From: Mycobacterium sp. MYCO198283
GTDB taxonomy: Bacteria > Actinomycetota > Actinomycetes > Mycobacteriales > Mycobacteriaceae
Length of the DNA stretch: 64,000 bases
Direction of reading: 5' to 3'
Assembly: GCF_021213805.1 (NCBI RefSeq)
Contig: NZ_JAJQJI010000011.1
Coordinates: forward strand, 1-64,000
Every line of letters starts with the position of its first letter. The stretch's first letter is position 1. This document shows, piece after piece, positions 39,021 to 46,784 of this stretch. Both the position numbers and the translations under genes were made by a program. Below the pieces are notes generated by a model. It was not told the origin of the DNA and made no database searches. It worked only from the letters and a program-made list of their open reading frames with translations.

Positions 39021-40502
39021 TCAGCGCAGCGGCCGCAGCATGATCGGCATCCCGTCCTTGGGAACCGGCATGCCGCTGTAATCCCAGTGCGCCTCGTAGC
39101 CGGGGCGGGGTAGTTCCAGCCGGTACTTGCGCAGCAGCCGGTGCAGGATGGTCTTCACCTCCAGCTGGCCGAACACCATGCCGATGCACTTGTGCGCGCC
39201 GCCGCCGAACGGCGTGAACGCGTAGCGGTGCTTCTTGTGCTCGTTGCGCGGCTCGCAGAAGCGCTCGGGATCGAACTTGTGCGGCTCCGGGAACAGCTCC
39301 GGCAAGCGGTGGTTCATGCCCGGATAGGCGATGACGTTGGTGCCCTTGGGCAGGAAGTAGCCGAGCAGTTCGGTGTCGCGCACGGTCTGGCGCATCCCCC
39401 ACTGCACGGGCGTCACCAGCCGGATCGACTCGTTCATCACCAGATCGAGCGTCTCCAGCTTCTCCAGCGCCTCGATGTCGAGCGGGCCGTCGCCGAGCCG
39501 GTCCGACTCGTCGCGGCACCGGTCCTGCCACTGCGGGTGCGCGGCCAGCTGGTAGGCGATGGTGGTCGCCGTCGATGTCGAGGTGTCGTGGGCCGCCATC
39601 ATCAGGAAGATCATGTGGTTGACGATGTCGGCGTCGGAGAACCGGTTGCCGTCCTCGTCCTCGGTGCGGCACAGCACCGAGAGCAGGTCGTCGCCCTCGG
39701 CGCGGCGGGCCTCCTGCACGCGCTCTTCGAAGTAGTCCTCGAGCAGCTTGCGGGCGCGCAGCCCACGCCACCAGGTGAACGGCGGAACGCTGGTGCGGAT
39801 GACGGCGTTGCCGGCGAGCGTGGTGGTGGTGAACGCCTTGTTGACCTTGGTGACCAGCTCGTGGTCGGTGCCCGGCTCGTGGCCCATGAACACCATGGAG
39901 GCGATGTCGAGCGTCAGCTCCTTCATCGCCGGATACAGCAGGAACCGCGCGTCGTTGGCCACCCAGTCGTTGGCGATGACCTGCGAGACGACCCGGTCGA
40001 CCTGCTCGGTGTAGCCGGCGAGCCGCGTCCGGACGAACGCCTCCTGCATGATCCGCCGGTGGTACATGTGCTCGTCGAAGTCGAGCAGCATCAGGCCGCG
40101 GTGGAAGAAGGGGCCGATCACCGGCACCCAGCCCTGCTGCGAGAAGTCCTTGTTGCGGTTGGTGTAGATCACCTGCGCCGCGTCCGGTCCGAGCGCCGCG
40201 ACCGACGGCAGGGCCGGGGAGTCGACGAAGTAGAGCGGGCCGTGCTCGCGGTAGATGCGCACCCAGTAGTCCGGCCCGCCGCGCATCATCTCCACCATGT
40301 GACCGAAGATCGGCAGGCCCTTGTCGCCCATCACCGGTTTGAGGTCCGAGCCGGGCGGCGGCGGCGCCAGTTCCGTCTGCGGGAACTCGGTGTCGAGCAG
40401 CTTCTTCTCCAGCAGCCCGAGTCCCGGGAAATTCGTCACCGACGGCGTCAGCCGACGCTTGGCCTGGTCCAGTAGGTACTCAGGGGTACTGATGGTCGCC
40501 AT
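39021..40502 (-). CDS. cyp136: Cytochrome P450 CYP136 family
   Basis: A 493-residue P450. Features are HMVEMMRGGPDYWVRIYREH near the N-terminus, I-helix MMAAHDTSTSTAT, ExxR in VMNESIRLVTPV and heme loop FTPFGGGAHKCIGMVFG. Length, sequence style and neighbours (divergent TetR, then SDR) match Rv3059 (CYP136). Its substrate is unknown; sterol- or terpene-like compounds are possible. ATG 40502 starts MATISTPEYLLDQAKRRLTP. Regulation: a 7-bp arm palindrome sits in the gap to the TetR gene. Confidence 0.92.
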   Translation of the reverse strand: MATISTPEYLLDQAKRRLTPSVTNFPGLGLLEKKLLDTEFPQTELAPPPPGSDLKPVMGDKGLPIFGHMVEMMRGGPDYWVRIYREHGPLYFVDSPALPSVAALGPDAAQVIYTNRNKDFSQQGWVPVIGPFFHRGLMLLDFDEHMYHRRIMQEAFVRTRLAGYTEQVDRVVSQVIANDWVANDARFLLYPAMKELTLDIASMVFMGHEPGTDHELVTKVNKAFTTTTLAGNAVIRTSVPPFTWWRGLRARKLLEDYFEERVQEARRAEGDDLLSVLCRTEDEDGNRFSDADIVNHMIFLMMAAHDTSTSTATTIAYQLAAHPQWQDRCRDESDRLGDGPLDIEALEKLETLDLVMNESIRLVTPVQWGMRQTVRDTELLGYFLPKGTNVIAYPGMNHRLPELFPEPHKFDPERFCEPRNEHKKHRYAFTPFGGGAHKCIGMVFGQLEVKTILHRLLRKYRLELPRPGYEAHWDYSGMPVPKDGMPIMLRPLR

Positions 40503-40565
40503 CGACGCTCCTCCAAGCGGACTCCGTTGTGTGACAGGTCACGTGCCGAACATCTTCTCGGGGCT

Positions 40566-40583
40566 ACTTGACGGCTGTCAAGT
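40566..40583. promoter_or_regulatory. TetR operator between cyp136 and its regulator
   Basis: The perfect arms acttgac and gtcaagt are separated by ggct, 36 bp before the TetR ATG and 64 bp from the cyp136 ATG. Layout fits one TetR dimer site controlling both genes. Confidence 0.65.
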
Positions 40584-40618
40584 TCTACCTGCCGTGGCGG
40601 CGTGGCAAGGTTTGCAGG

Positions 40619-41260
40619 ATGAGCACGGACCGCGAGGTGAAGGCGCCGCAGAGCCGGGGCGATCGGCAGCGGTCGGCGATCATGCAGGCGGTGCGCGAAC
40701 TGCTCGAAGAAAAGCCGTTCGCGGAGTTGTCGGTCAGCACCATCAGCGACCGCGCGGGCGTGGCCCGGTCCGGCTTCTACTTCTACTTCGACTCCAAGTA
40801 CGCCGTGCTCGCCCAGATCCTCAACGAGGTGCTGCAGGAGCTCGAGGAGCTGACCCACCACTTCGCTCCCCGGGGCCCCGACGAGTCGCCGGCCGCGTTC
40901 GCCCGCCGCATGGTCGGCAGTGCGGCCGTCGTCTACGCCCACAACGACCCGGTGATGTCGGCCTGCAACGCCGCACGGCACAGCGACGCCGAGATCCGCG
41001 AGATCCTGGACCACCAGATGGATCTGGTGATCGACCAGATCGTCGGCGTGGTGGACGCCGAGGTGCGGGCGGGCACCACGCGGCCCATCAGCGACGACAT
41101 CCCGGCCCTGGTGCGCACGCTGTCGGTGACCACCGGCTACCTGCTCTCCGGTGACCCGGCCTTCGTCGGACCGCACCGCGATCTCGAGCGCGGGGTGCGG
41201 GTGCTCGAGCGGCTGTGGCAGGCCGCGCTGTGGCCGGCCACGCTCGACGCCGAGGACTGA
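40619..41260 (+). CDS. TetR regulator next to cyp136 (Rv3058c-like)
   Basis: A 213-residue regulator. DNA-binding region: QRSAIMQAVRELLEEKPFAE, VSTISDRAGVARSGFYFYFD (recognition helix near residues 40-60). The effector domain contains VYAHNDPVMSACNAARHSDA, as in EthR-like TetR proteins. ATG 40619 is used, since the longer in-frame ATG 40568 would begin inside the palindrome. It is followed by the SDR after 24 bp in one operon and divergent from cyp136. Likely represses all three. Confidence 0.87.
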   Translation: MSTDREVKAPQSRGDRQRSAIMQAVRELLEEKPFAELSVSTISDRAGVARSGFYFYFDSKYAVLAQILNEVLQELEELTHHFAPRGPDESPAAFARRMVGSAAVVYAHNDPVMSACNAARHSDAEIREILDHQMDLVIDQIVGVVDAEVRAGTTRPISDDIPALVRTLSVTTGYLLSGDPAFVGPHRDLERGVRVLERLWQAALWPATLDAED

Positions 41261-41284
41261 TCCGCGCCCGGTAGGGTCGCCGCC

Positions 41285-42139
41285 ATGGCGCGCAGCGTTG
41301 CAGGCAAGCGGGTGCTGGTGACCGGCGCCGCCAGCGGCATCGGCCGCGCGACCGCCCTGAGACTGGCCGCTGCCGGCGCCGTGCTGTTCCTGACCGACCG
41401 CGACGAGGCGGGTCTGGCCCGAACCGTCGCCGACGCCGAGGCGCTGGGCGCGGCCGTCCCCGCGCACCGGGCATTCGACGTCTCCGATCACGACCAGGTC
41501 GAGGCGTTCGCGGCCGACGTTCAGGCCGAGCACCCGAGCATGGACATCGTCATGAACATCGCCGGCGTCTCGGCATGGGGAACGGTGTCCCGGCTGAGCC
41601 ACGACCAGTGGCGGCGCATGATCGACGTCAACCTGATGGGCCCGATTCACGTCATCGAGGCGTTCGTTCCGCAGATGGTCGCCGCCGGCCGCGGTGGGCA
41701 CCTGGTCAACGTGTCGTCGGCGGCCGGGCTCGTCGCGCTGCCGTGGCACGCCGCCTACAGCGCCAGCAAGTACGGGCTGCGCGGGCTGTCGGAGGTGCTG
41801 CGCTTCGACCTCGCCCGGCACGGTATCGGGGTGTCCGTGGTGGTGCCGGGCGCCGTGGACACGCCGCTGGTGCGGACGGTCGAGATCGCCGGGGTGGACC
41901 GCGACCACCCCGCGGTGCAGAAGTGGACCGGGCGATTCACCGGCCACGCGGTGACCCCGGAGCGGGTGGCCGACAAAATCCTGGCCGGCGTCGCGAGGAA
42001 CCGGTACCTCATCTACACCTCGGTGGACATCCGGGCGCTGTATCTCTTCAAGCGCCTGGCGTGGTGGCCCTACAGCGTGGCGATGCGCCAGGTCAACGTG
42101 TTGTTCAGCCGGGCGCTGCGGCCGGCGCGCATCCCCTGA
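41285..42139 (+). CDS. SDR (Rv3057c-like), co-transcribed with TetR
   Basis: A 284-residue SDR. NAD(P) motif TGAASGIGRA (residues 13-22), catalytic Ser in NVSSAAGLVALPWHAAY, Tyr-Lys in YSASK. The C-terminal 60 residues (YTSVDIRALYLFKRLAWWPY) are amphipathic and may touch the membrane. Pairs of this SDR with CYP136 and the TetR regulator are kept in M. tuberculosis. The stop abuts the stop of the convergent AAA ATPase gene with no gap. Confidence 0.88.
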   Translation: MARSVAGKRVLVTGAASGIGRATALRLAAAGAVLFLTDRDEAGLARTVADAEALGAAVPAHRAFDVSDHDQVEAFAADVQAEHPSMDIVMNIAGVSAWGTVSRLSHDQWRRMIDVNLMGPIHVIEAFVPQMVAAGRGGHLVNVSSAAGLVALPWHAAYSASKYGLRGLSEVLRFDLARHGIGVSVVVPGAVDTPLVRTVEIAGVDRDHPAVQKWTGRFTGHAVTPERVADKILAGVARNRYLIYTSVDIRALYLFKRLAWWPYSVAMRQVNVLFSRALRPARIP

Positions 42140-43318
42140 TCAGCGCTTCCCCCAATCCCACGGCGGTGCCTCCAGCGGCGCGAGACCGGCGACGAAGGTC
42201 TCGCCCCAGTCCTTGACGAGCGGCAGCTCGAGCGGCAGGTCCGGGTCCCCGGCGGCGCCGCCGACTGGCTGCGCCCCGAGCTGGTCCACCAGCCTGCGGT
42301 CGTGGGTGACCACGACGACCTGCGTGCGTCGGGCCGCCGCGGCGATCAACTCGGTGAGCGGCGGGATCAGCGCCGGATGCAGCGAGGTCTCCGGCTCGTT
42401 GAGCACCATCAGCGACGGCGGCTGCGGGCTCAGCAGCGCGGTGGCCCACAGCAGGAATCGCAGTGTGCCATCGGACAATTCGGCTGCCCGCAGCGGACGC
42501 AGCATGCCCCGCTGCTGCAGGCTCAGGTCGAACAGCCCGTCGTGTACCGCGACGGTCAGCTGGGCGCCGTCGAACGCCGCGTCGACGGCCCGCTGCAGGT
42601 CGTCGAAGCCGGCCTCGACGACGGTCTGCACCGCGGCGGCGAGATTGGAGCCGTCGGCGGCGAGCACGGGGGTGCGGGTGCCCACCTGCGGCCGGCGCGC
42701 AGGGGCGTCGGCGTCCACCCGGAACCCGTCGTAGAACCGCCAATCCCGCAGTCGATCCCGCACCGCGGCCAGCTCGGGCAGCCGACCCGCGAACTCCGTC
42801 AGCACGCTGAGATGGCTCGGCAGCGACCTCGTCAGCTGCTCGAAGCCGCGGTCGGCCCGGTATTCGGCGAGCGGACCGGCGCGTCGCACGAGCGTGGCCG
42901 CCGGCCGTGGCGCCAGGCCCGCGAACACCAGCTCCCGCTTGATCTCTGGGTCGCGCGCAAACAACGACCGGTGTCCCGGGGACTGCGGCACGCCGAGGTC
43001 CACCGCGTAGCCGACGTCGGCCGCGGCGAAGCCCAGCTCGAGCGACACCGGCCGGCTGCGACGGGTGCCCTCGACGACACCGGTGCGACGGGCGCCCGCC
43101 AGCTGCTCCGGCCCTGCCCACATGGCCGACTCCAGCCCGCCCTCACGGGCCAGCGAGCCGACGACGCCACCTCGCCCGCAGTCGGCGAGCAGGCGCAGCG
43201 CTCGGTACAGCGAGGACTTGCCCGTACCGTTCGCGCCGGTGACGACGGTCAGGGCGCGCAGCGGCAGGACGACCTCGCGCAACGAGCGGTAGCCGCGGAC
43301 GGCAACCGTGGTGAGCAC
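42140..43318 (-). CDS. AAA (SMC/OLD-like) predicted ATPase in the dinB2 operon
   Basis: A 392-residue ATPase of the AAA_21/OLD-like group. Walker A is VVTGANGTGKSSLYRALRL (about residues 24-42); LSDGTLRFLLWATALL is the signature region; Walker B is SLMVLNEPETSLHPALIPPL; and VVVVTHDRRLVDQL is the switch His region. No nuclease domain is fused. GTG 43318 lies 9 bp after the dinB2 stop, so it is expressed with the polymerase. M. tuberculosis, as I recall, has no gene here between Rv3056 and Rv3057c; related ATPases act in DNA repair or defence. Confidence 0.82.
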   Translation of the reverse strand: MLTTVAVRGYRSLREVVLPLRALTVVTGANGTGKSSLYRALRLLADCGRGGVVGSLAREGGLESAMWAGPEQLAGARRTGVVEGTRRSRPVSLELGFAAADVGYAVDLGVPQSPGHRSLFARDPEIKRELVFAGLAPRPAATLVRRAGPLAEYRADRGFEQLTRSLPSHLSVLTEFAGRLPELAAVRDRLRDWRFYDGFRVDADAPARRPQVGTRTPVLAADGSNLAAAVQTVVEAGFDDLQRAVDAAFDGAQLTVAVHDGLFDLSLQQRGMLRPLRAAELSDGTLRFLLWATALLSPQPPSLMVLNEPETSLHPALIPPLTELIAAAARRTQVVVVTHDRRLVDQLGAQPVGGAAGDPDLPLELPLVKDWGETFVAGLAPLEAPPWDWGKR

Positions 43319-43327
43319 GCCCGAACG

Positions 43328-44380
43328 CTATCGGTCGGTACCGACAGCCGACGGCATCGCGAGTTCCAGGCGCACCCCGAGCAGCCGCACCGGCCGGTCG
43401 AGCTCGAAGCGCCGCAACACCGACAGCGCGGTTTCCACGACGGTCGTCTCGTCGGTGGTGGCCGCGGCCAGCTTGCGGATCTTGGTGCGGGTGAAGAACG
43501 TGCTGGTGCGCACCGTGACCGCGACCCGGGTCACGATGCGCTGGTCGGCGGCGACCTCGGTGAGGGTGCGGCGGGCGAGGTCGGCGACGGCGGCCGCCAT
43601 CTCGTCGCGGTCGGTGAGGTCGCGCGGAAAGGTGATCACGTGGCTGCGCGAGCGCGGCACCCACGGCTTTGCGCTCACCGATGCGTCGCCGCCACCCTTG
43701 GCGAGCAGCAGCAGCCACAGCCCGGTGGTCGGCCCGAAGGCCGCCGTGAGCACCGCGGCGTCGGTGCGGGCCAGGTCCGCGACGGTCGAGATGCCCATCG
43801 CCGCGAGCTTCTTGGCCGTTTTCGGCCCGACGCCCCACAGCGCCGCGACGTCGCGTTCGCCCATCACGGCCATCCAGTTGTCGTCGGTCAAGCGGTAGAC
43901 GCCCGCGGGCTTGGCGAATCCGGTCGCCACCTTCGCGCGCTGCTTGTTGTCGCTGATGCCGACCGACGCCGACAGCCCGGTGGCCGCGGCGATCAGCTCA
44001 CGGATCCGCTCGGCGAGTGCCTCGGGGTCCTCGACGTCCGCGGCGAGGTAGGCCTCGTCCCAGCCCCAGACCTCCAGCGGATGGCCGAGGTCGCGCAGCA
44101 GCGTCATCACCTCGTCGGAGGCGGCGTCGTAGGCGGCCGTGTCCGACGGCAGGAACGTCGCATCCGGGCAGCGGCGGGCGGCGCTGCGCAGCGGCATGCC
44201 GGCCCGTACACCGTGTGCCCGCGCCTCGTAGGAGGCGCAGGTGACCACCTTGCGCGGTTCGGTCGGATCGCCGCTGCCGCCGACGATCACCGGCAGGCCG
44301 GCCAGCGCCGGGTGTCGCCGCAGTTCGACCGACGCGAGGAACTGGTCGAGGTCGACGTGCAGGATCCACGGCCGGGTCAT
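43328..44380 (-). CDS. dinB2: Translesion DNA polymerase IV, DinB2 type
   Basis: A 350-residue Y-family polymerase. Catalytic acids are in HVDLDQFLASVE and WGWDEAYLA; the little finger begins about residue 240. The residue after the catalytic-motif Phe is Leu where most DinB proteins have an aromatic steric gate; in the M. smegmatis DinB2 this Leu allows ribonucleotide insertion (established knowledge). No clear C-terminal beta-clamp motif is present. ATG 44380 overlaps the TetR stop (ATGA), so TetR, dinB2 and the ATPase form an operon. Confidence 0.9.
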   Translation of the reverse strand: MTRPWILHVDLDQFLASVELRRHPALAGLPVIVGGSGDPTEPRKVVTCASYEARAHGVRAGMPLRSAARRCPDATFLPSDTAAYDAASDEVMTLLRDLGHPLEVWGWDEAYLAADVEDPEALAERIRELIAAATGLSASVGISDNKQRAKVATGFAKPAGVYRLTDDNWMAVMGERDVAALWGVGPKTAKKLAAMGISTVADLARTDAAVLTAAFGPTTGLWLLLLAKGGGDASVSAKPWVPRSRSHVITFPRDLTDRDEMAAAVADLARRTLTEVAADQRIVTRVAVTVRTSTFFTRTKIRKLAAATTDETTVVETALSVLRRFELDRPVRLLGVRLELAMPSAVGTDR

Positions 44381-44982
44381 GTGCCGCACAGCTTGCGGGC
44401 CACCGACTCCCAGGCCCCGATCAGCTCCGCCGGCGTCTGACCGCGGTCGGTCAGCTGGTGCTGGACGTAGTCGGCATCGAGCAGCGAAAGCAGTGCATCG
44501 GCTTGGGCGCCGAGGTCTCCGGTCGTGCCGGCCGCGTCGAGCAGCATCCGGACGTGCGTGCGGTGCACCATGGCGGGGGCGTTGAACCGGGTCTGCGGGT
44601 CGCGTGCGGCGTCGCTGAGCAGCGCCTGATGCTGCCGGACGAAGTCGAGCCGGTGACCGCCGTACGCCAGCAGCCGCTGCAGCGGCGGTGCGCCCGGGCC
44701 CAGTGGCGGCGGCCCGAACAGCAGCGCCTGCTGGAACGCCTTCTCGTCCTCGTCGAGCAACACGATCATCAGCCCGGCGCGGCTGCCGAACCGGCGGAAG
44801 ACCGTTCCCTTGCCCACCCCGGCGGCCGCCGCGATGGCGTCCATCGACACCTCGGTGCCGTGCTCGGCGATGAGCCGTCGCGCAGCGTCGAGCAGCAGCG
44901 CCCGGTTGCGGGCGGCGTCGCCGCGTTCGGCCGTCGCGGCGTCCGTCACCGGCAGGCCGCCGGGCTGTTCGGTGGCGCTCAC
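44377..44982 (-). CDS. TetR regulator upstream of dinB2 (Rv3055-like)
   Basis: A 201-residue TetR regulator; NRALLLDAARRLIAEHGTEV, MDAIAAAAGVGKGTVFRRFG is the DNA-binding region. The C-terminal part contains FVRQHQALLSDAARDPQTRF. GTG 44982; the stop overlaps the dinB2 ATG. It is divergent from an NADPH:FMN reductase gene across 86 bp containing an imperfect palindrome, so it probably controls both directions. Confidence 0.87.
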   Translation of the reverse strand: MSATEQPGGLPVTDAATAERGDAARNRALLLDAARRLIAEHGTEVSMDAIAAAAGVGKGTVFRRFGSRAGLMIVLLDEDEKAFQQALLFGPPPLGPGAPPLQRLLAYGGHRLDFVRQHQALLSDAARDPQTRFNAPAMVHRTHVRMLLDAAGTTGDLGAQADALLSLLDADYVQHQLTDRGQTPAELIGAWESVARKLCGT

Positions 44983-45000
44983 CTCAGCACTTTAGCTCAG

Positions 45001-45026
45001 CCGGAATTATTCGGACCACAGTCCGG
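45001..45026. promoter_or_regulatory. Candidate TetR operator between regulator and FMN reductase
   Basis: The outer words ccgga (45001-45005) and tccgg (45022-45026) are complementary, and the inner cggac/gtccg (45012-45016/45021-45025) form a second symmetric pair. Imperfect, and placed 19 bp from the TetR GTG. Confidence 0.4.
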
Positions 45027-45068
45027 TTGTGCCGTGCGACCCTGTGGCCGAGTGGAAAGGACGTGACG

Positions 45069-45611
45069 ATGGCGGATATCAACGTGCTGGTGCTGGTCGG
45101 CAGCCTGCGTGCAGCGTCGGTGAACCGACAGCTGGCGGAGCTCGCCGTAGAGACGTCGCCCGACGGCGCCGAGCTGCGGATCTTCGACCGCCTCGGCGAG
45201 CTGCCGTTCTACGACGAGGACATCGACAACGACGACGTCGCCGAGCCGGTGGTGGCGCTGCGGGCCGCCGCGGCCGAGGCTGACGCGGCGCTCGTCGTCA
45301 CGCCCGAATACAACGGCAGCATCCCGGGTGTGCTCAAGAACGCGATCGACTGGTTGTCGCGGCCCTACGGCAACGGCGCACTGCGGGAAAAGCCGCTCGC
45401 GGTGGTCGGCGCCTCACTCGGCCAGTACGGCGGACGGTGGGCGCACGACGAGACGCGCAAGTCCTTCGGCATCGCCGGCGCCCGGGTGGTCGAGGACCTC
45501 GCGCTCTCGGTGCCGGTGCCGTCCCTCGACGGCCGGCATCCCCGCGAGCACGCCGAGGTGGCCGACGCGCTGCGCGACGTCGTGGCCAAGCTCGTCGCCG
45601 AGGTGCGGTAA
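45069..45611 (+). CDS. NADPH-dependent FMN reductase / quinone reductase
   Basis: A 180-residue flavodoxin-like protein. The FMN phosphate loop is VLVGSLRAASVNRQLA (residues 6-21), and VVTPEYNGSIPGVLKNAIDW is the second flavin-binding signature. The middle YGGRWAHDETRKSF resembles chromate/quinone reductases. It uses NADPH to reduce FMN or quinones in the cytosol. It corresponds in place to Rv3054c. ATG 45069 is the first good start; divergent from the TetR regulator. Confidence 0.9.
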   Translation: MADINVLVLVGSLRAASVNRQLAELAVETSPDGAELRIFDRLGELPFYDEDIDNDDVAEPVVALRAAAAEADAALVVTPEYNGSIPGVLKNAIDWLSRPYGNGALREKPLAVVGASLGQYGGRWAHDETRKSFGIAGARVVEDLALSVPVPSLDGRHPREHAEVADALRDVVAKLVAEVR

Positions 45612-46056
45612 CCCCGGACGTCGGCGCTGCGCCGGCGAGCGGGGCGTTCTCCGGTGCGGTTTGCTGGCAGCTGCGGCCAGCGGTCGCCGGCCGCCGGTGG
45701 TGTCGGTACCGGGTGATAGGACGTCGCAGCGGTGGCGACACGCGGCGGCCCAGCGGCGCGACACGCCGTCACAACGCTCGCCCGAGACGTTACGACCAGG
45801 GAATTTCAAGAATGTTGTTCAGAACATGTGGTATCCGTAGGCGATGTCAGCCACTAGGTGTAGTGTTCGGAACACCGAAAGGCCACCACGGTTCGGGGGC
45901 CCGCAGGAAGCCAGGAAACCGGCGGTGACGTCGGCGAAAGCGGCTCGGGGCGGACGGAATGAACCGGCCTTGCGGTCTGGCTGGATATCACAGGGCATTC
46001 GGCGGTCAGGCAGTACCTGGTTGACCTGTCAAGTTTCGCTGAGGAGGCGGCAGCAG
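45612..46056. other. 445-bp promoter and leader region of nrdHIE
   Basis: No gene is seen. It holds a pair of NrdR boxes (45822-45868). Downstream is a long leader of about 190 bases before nrdH with a strong ribosome binding site (gaggaggcgg). Confidence 0.6.
45822..45868 (+). promoter_or_regulatory. NrdR box pair upstream of nrdHIE
   Basis: Box 1 contains acatgtgg (45824-45831); box 2 is the near-palindrome cactaggtgtagtg (45852-45865), whose arms cacta/tagtg are perfect. Starts of the conserved words are 27 bp apart, the same as before nrdF. NrdR represses nrd genes when dATP is abundant. Confidence 0.75.
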
Positions 46057-46296
46057 ATGAACGTCAAGGTGTACACCAAGCCCGCATGCGTGCAGTGCAA
46101 CGCCACCTACAAGGCGCTGGACAAGCAGGGCATCGCCTATGAGACGGTCGACATCAGCGTCGACACCGATGCCCGCGACTACGTGATGGCGCTCGGCTAC
46201 CTCCAGGCGCCCGTGGTGGTCGCCGGTTCGACGCACTGGTCCGGCTTCCGGCCCGACCGCATCAAGGCCCTCGCCAACGACGCGTTGTCGGCCTGA
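46057..46296 (+). CDS. nrdH: NrdH glutaredoxin-like electron donor
   Basis: A 79-residue redoxin: MNVKVYTKPACVQCNATYKA with the CxxC active site CVQC, and a C-terminal segment WSGFRPDRIKALA typical of NrdH. It is reduced by thioredoxin reductase and donates electrons to NrdE. First gene of nrdH-nrdI-nrdE. ATG 46057 with gaggaggcgg nine bases upstream. Length normal. Confidence 0.95.
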   Translation: MNVKVYTKPACVQCNATYKALDKQGIAYETVDISVDTDARDYVMALGYLQAPVVVAGSTHWSGFRPDRIKALANDALSA

Positions 46297-46337
46297 CGCC
46301 CGCGGGCGGACACTCGACCCGGAGGGGAGGAATCCGA

Positions 46338-46784
46338 GTGAGCAATCTCGTCTACTTCTCGAGCGTCTCGGAGAACACCCACCGCTTCGTCGAGAAGTTG
46401 GGTCTGCCCGCCGTGCGCATTCCGCTGCGTGACCGCATCCAGGTGCACGAACCGTACGTCCTGGTGCTGCCGACCTACGGCGGCGGCCACGCCAACGGCC
46501 CCGACCCCGACGCCGGCGGATATGTGCCCAAGCAGGTCATCGCTTTCCTCAACGACGAACACAACCGGTCGTTGATCCGCGGCGTCATCGCTGCGGGCAA
46601 CACCAACTTCGGCGCCGAGTTCGGATACGCGGGCACGGTCGTGTCCCGCAAGTGCGGCGTCCCGTACCTCTATCGGTTCGAGCTCATGGGAACCGCGGAA
46701 GACGTCCTGGCGGTGCGTAACGGCCTCGCCGCATTCTGGAAGGAACAGACGTGTCACCCACCGTCACAGCTGCAGCGCCGGTAA
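46338..46784 (+). CDS. nrdI: NrdI flavodoxin, activator of the class Ib RNR cofactor
   Basis: A 148-residue flavodoxin-like protein. The FMN phosphate loop is YFSSVSENTHRFVEKL (about residues 6-21), followed by LPTYGGGHANG and VIAAGNTNFGAEFG. It supplies the oxidant to assemble the Mn2-tyrosyl radical cofactor of NrdF. GTG 46338 with ggaggggaggaat upstream. Its 3' end overlaps nrdE by 34 bp, so the two are coupled. Confidence 0.94.
   Translation: MSNLVYFSSVSENTHRFVEKLGLPAVRIPLRDRIQVHEPYVLVLPTYGGGHANGPDPDAGGYVPKQVIAFLNDEHNRSLIRGVIAAGNTNFGAEFGYAGTVVSRKCGVPYLYRFELMGTAEDVLAVRNGLAAFWKEQTCHPPSQLQRR

Noticed and set aside
42302..44440. A 712-codon + strand frame
   Set aside because: It is opposite the AAA ATPase and dinB2 genes, both of which have complete catalytic motifs.
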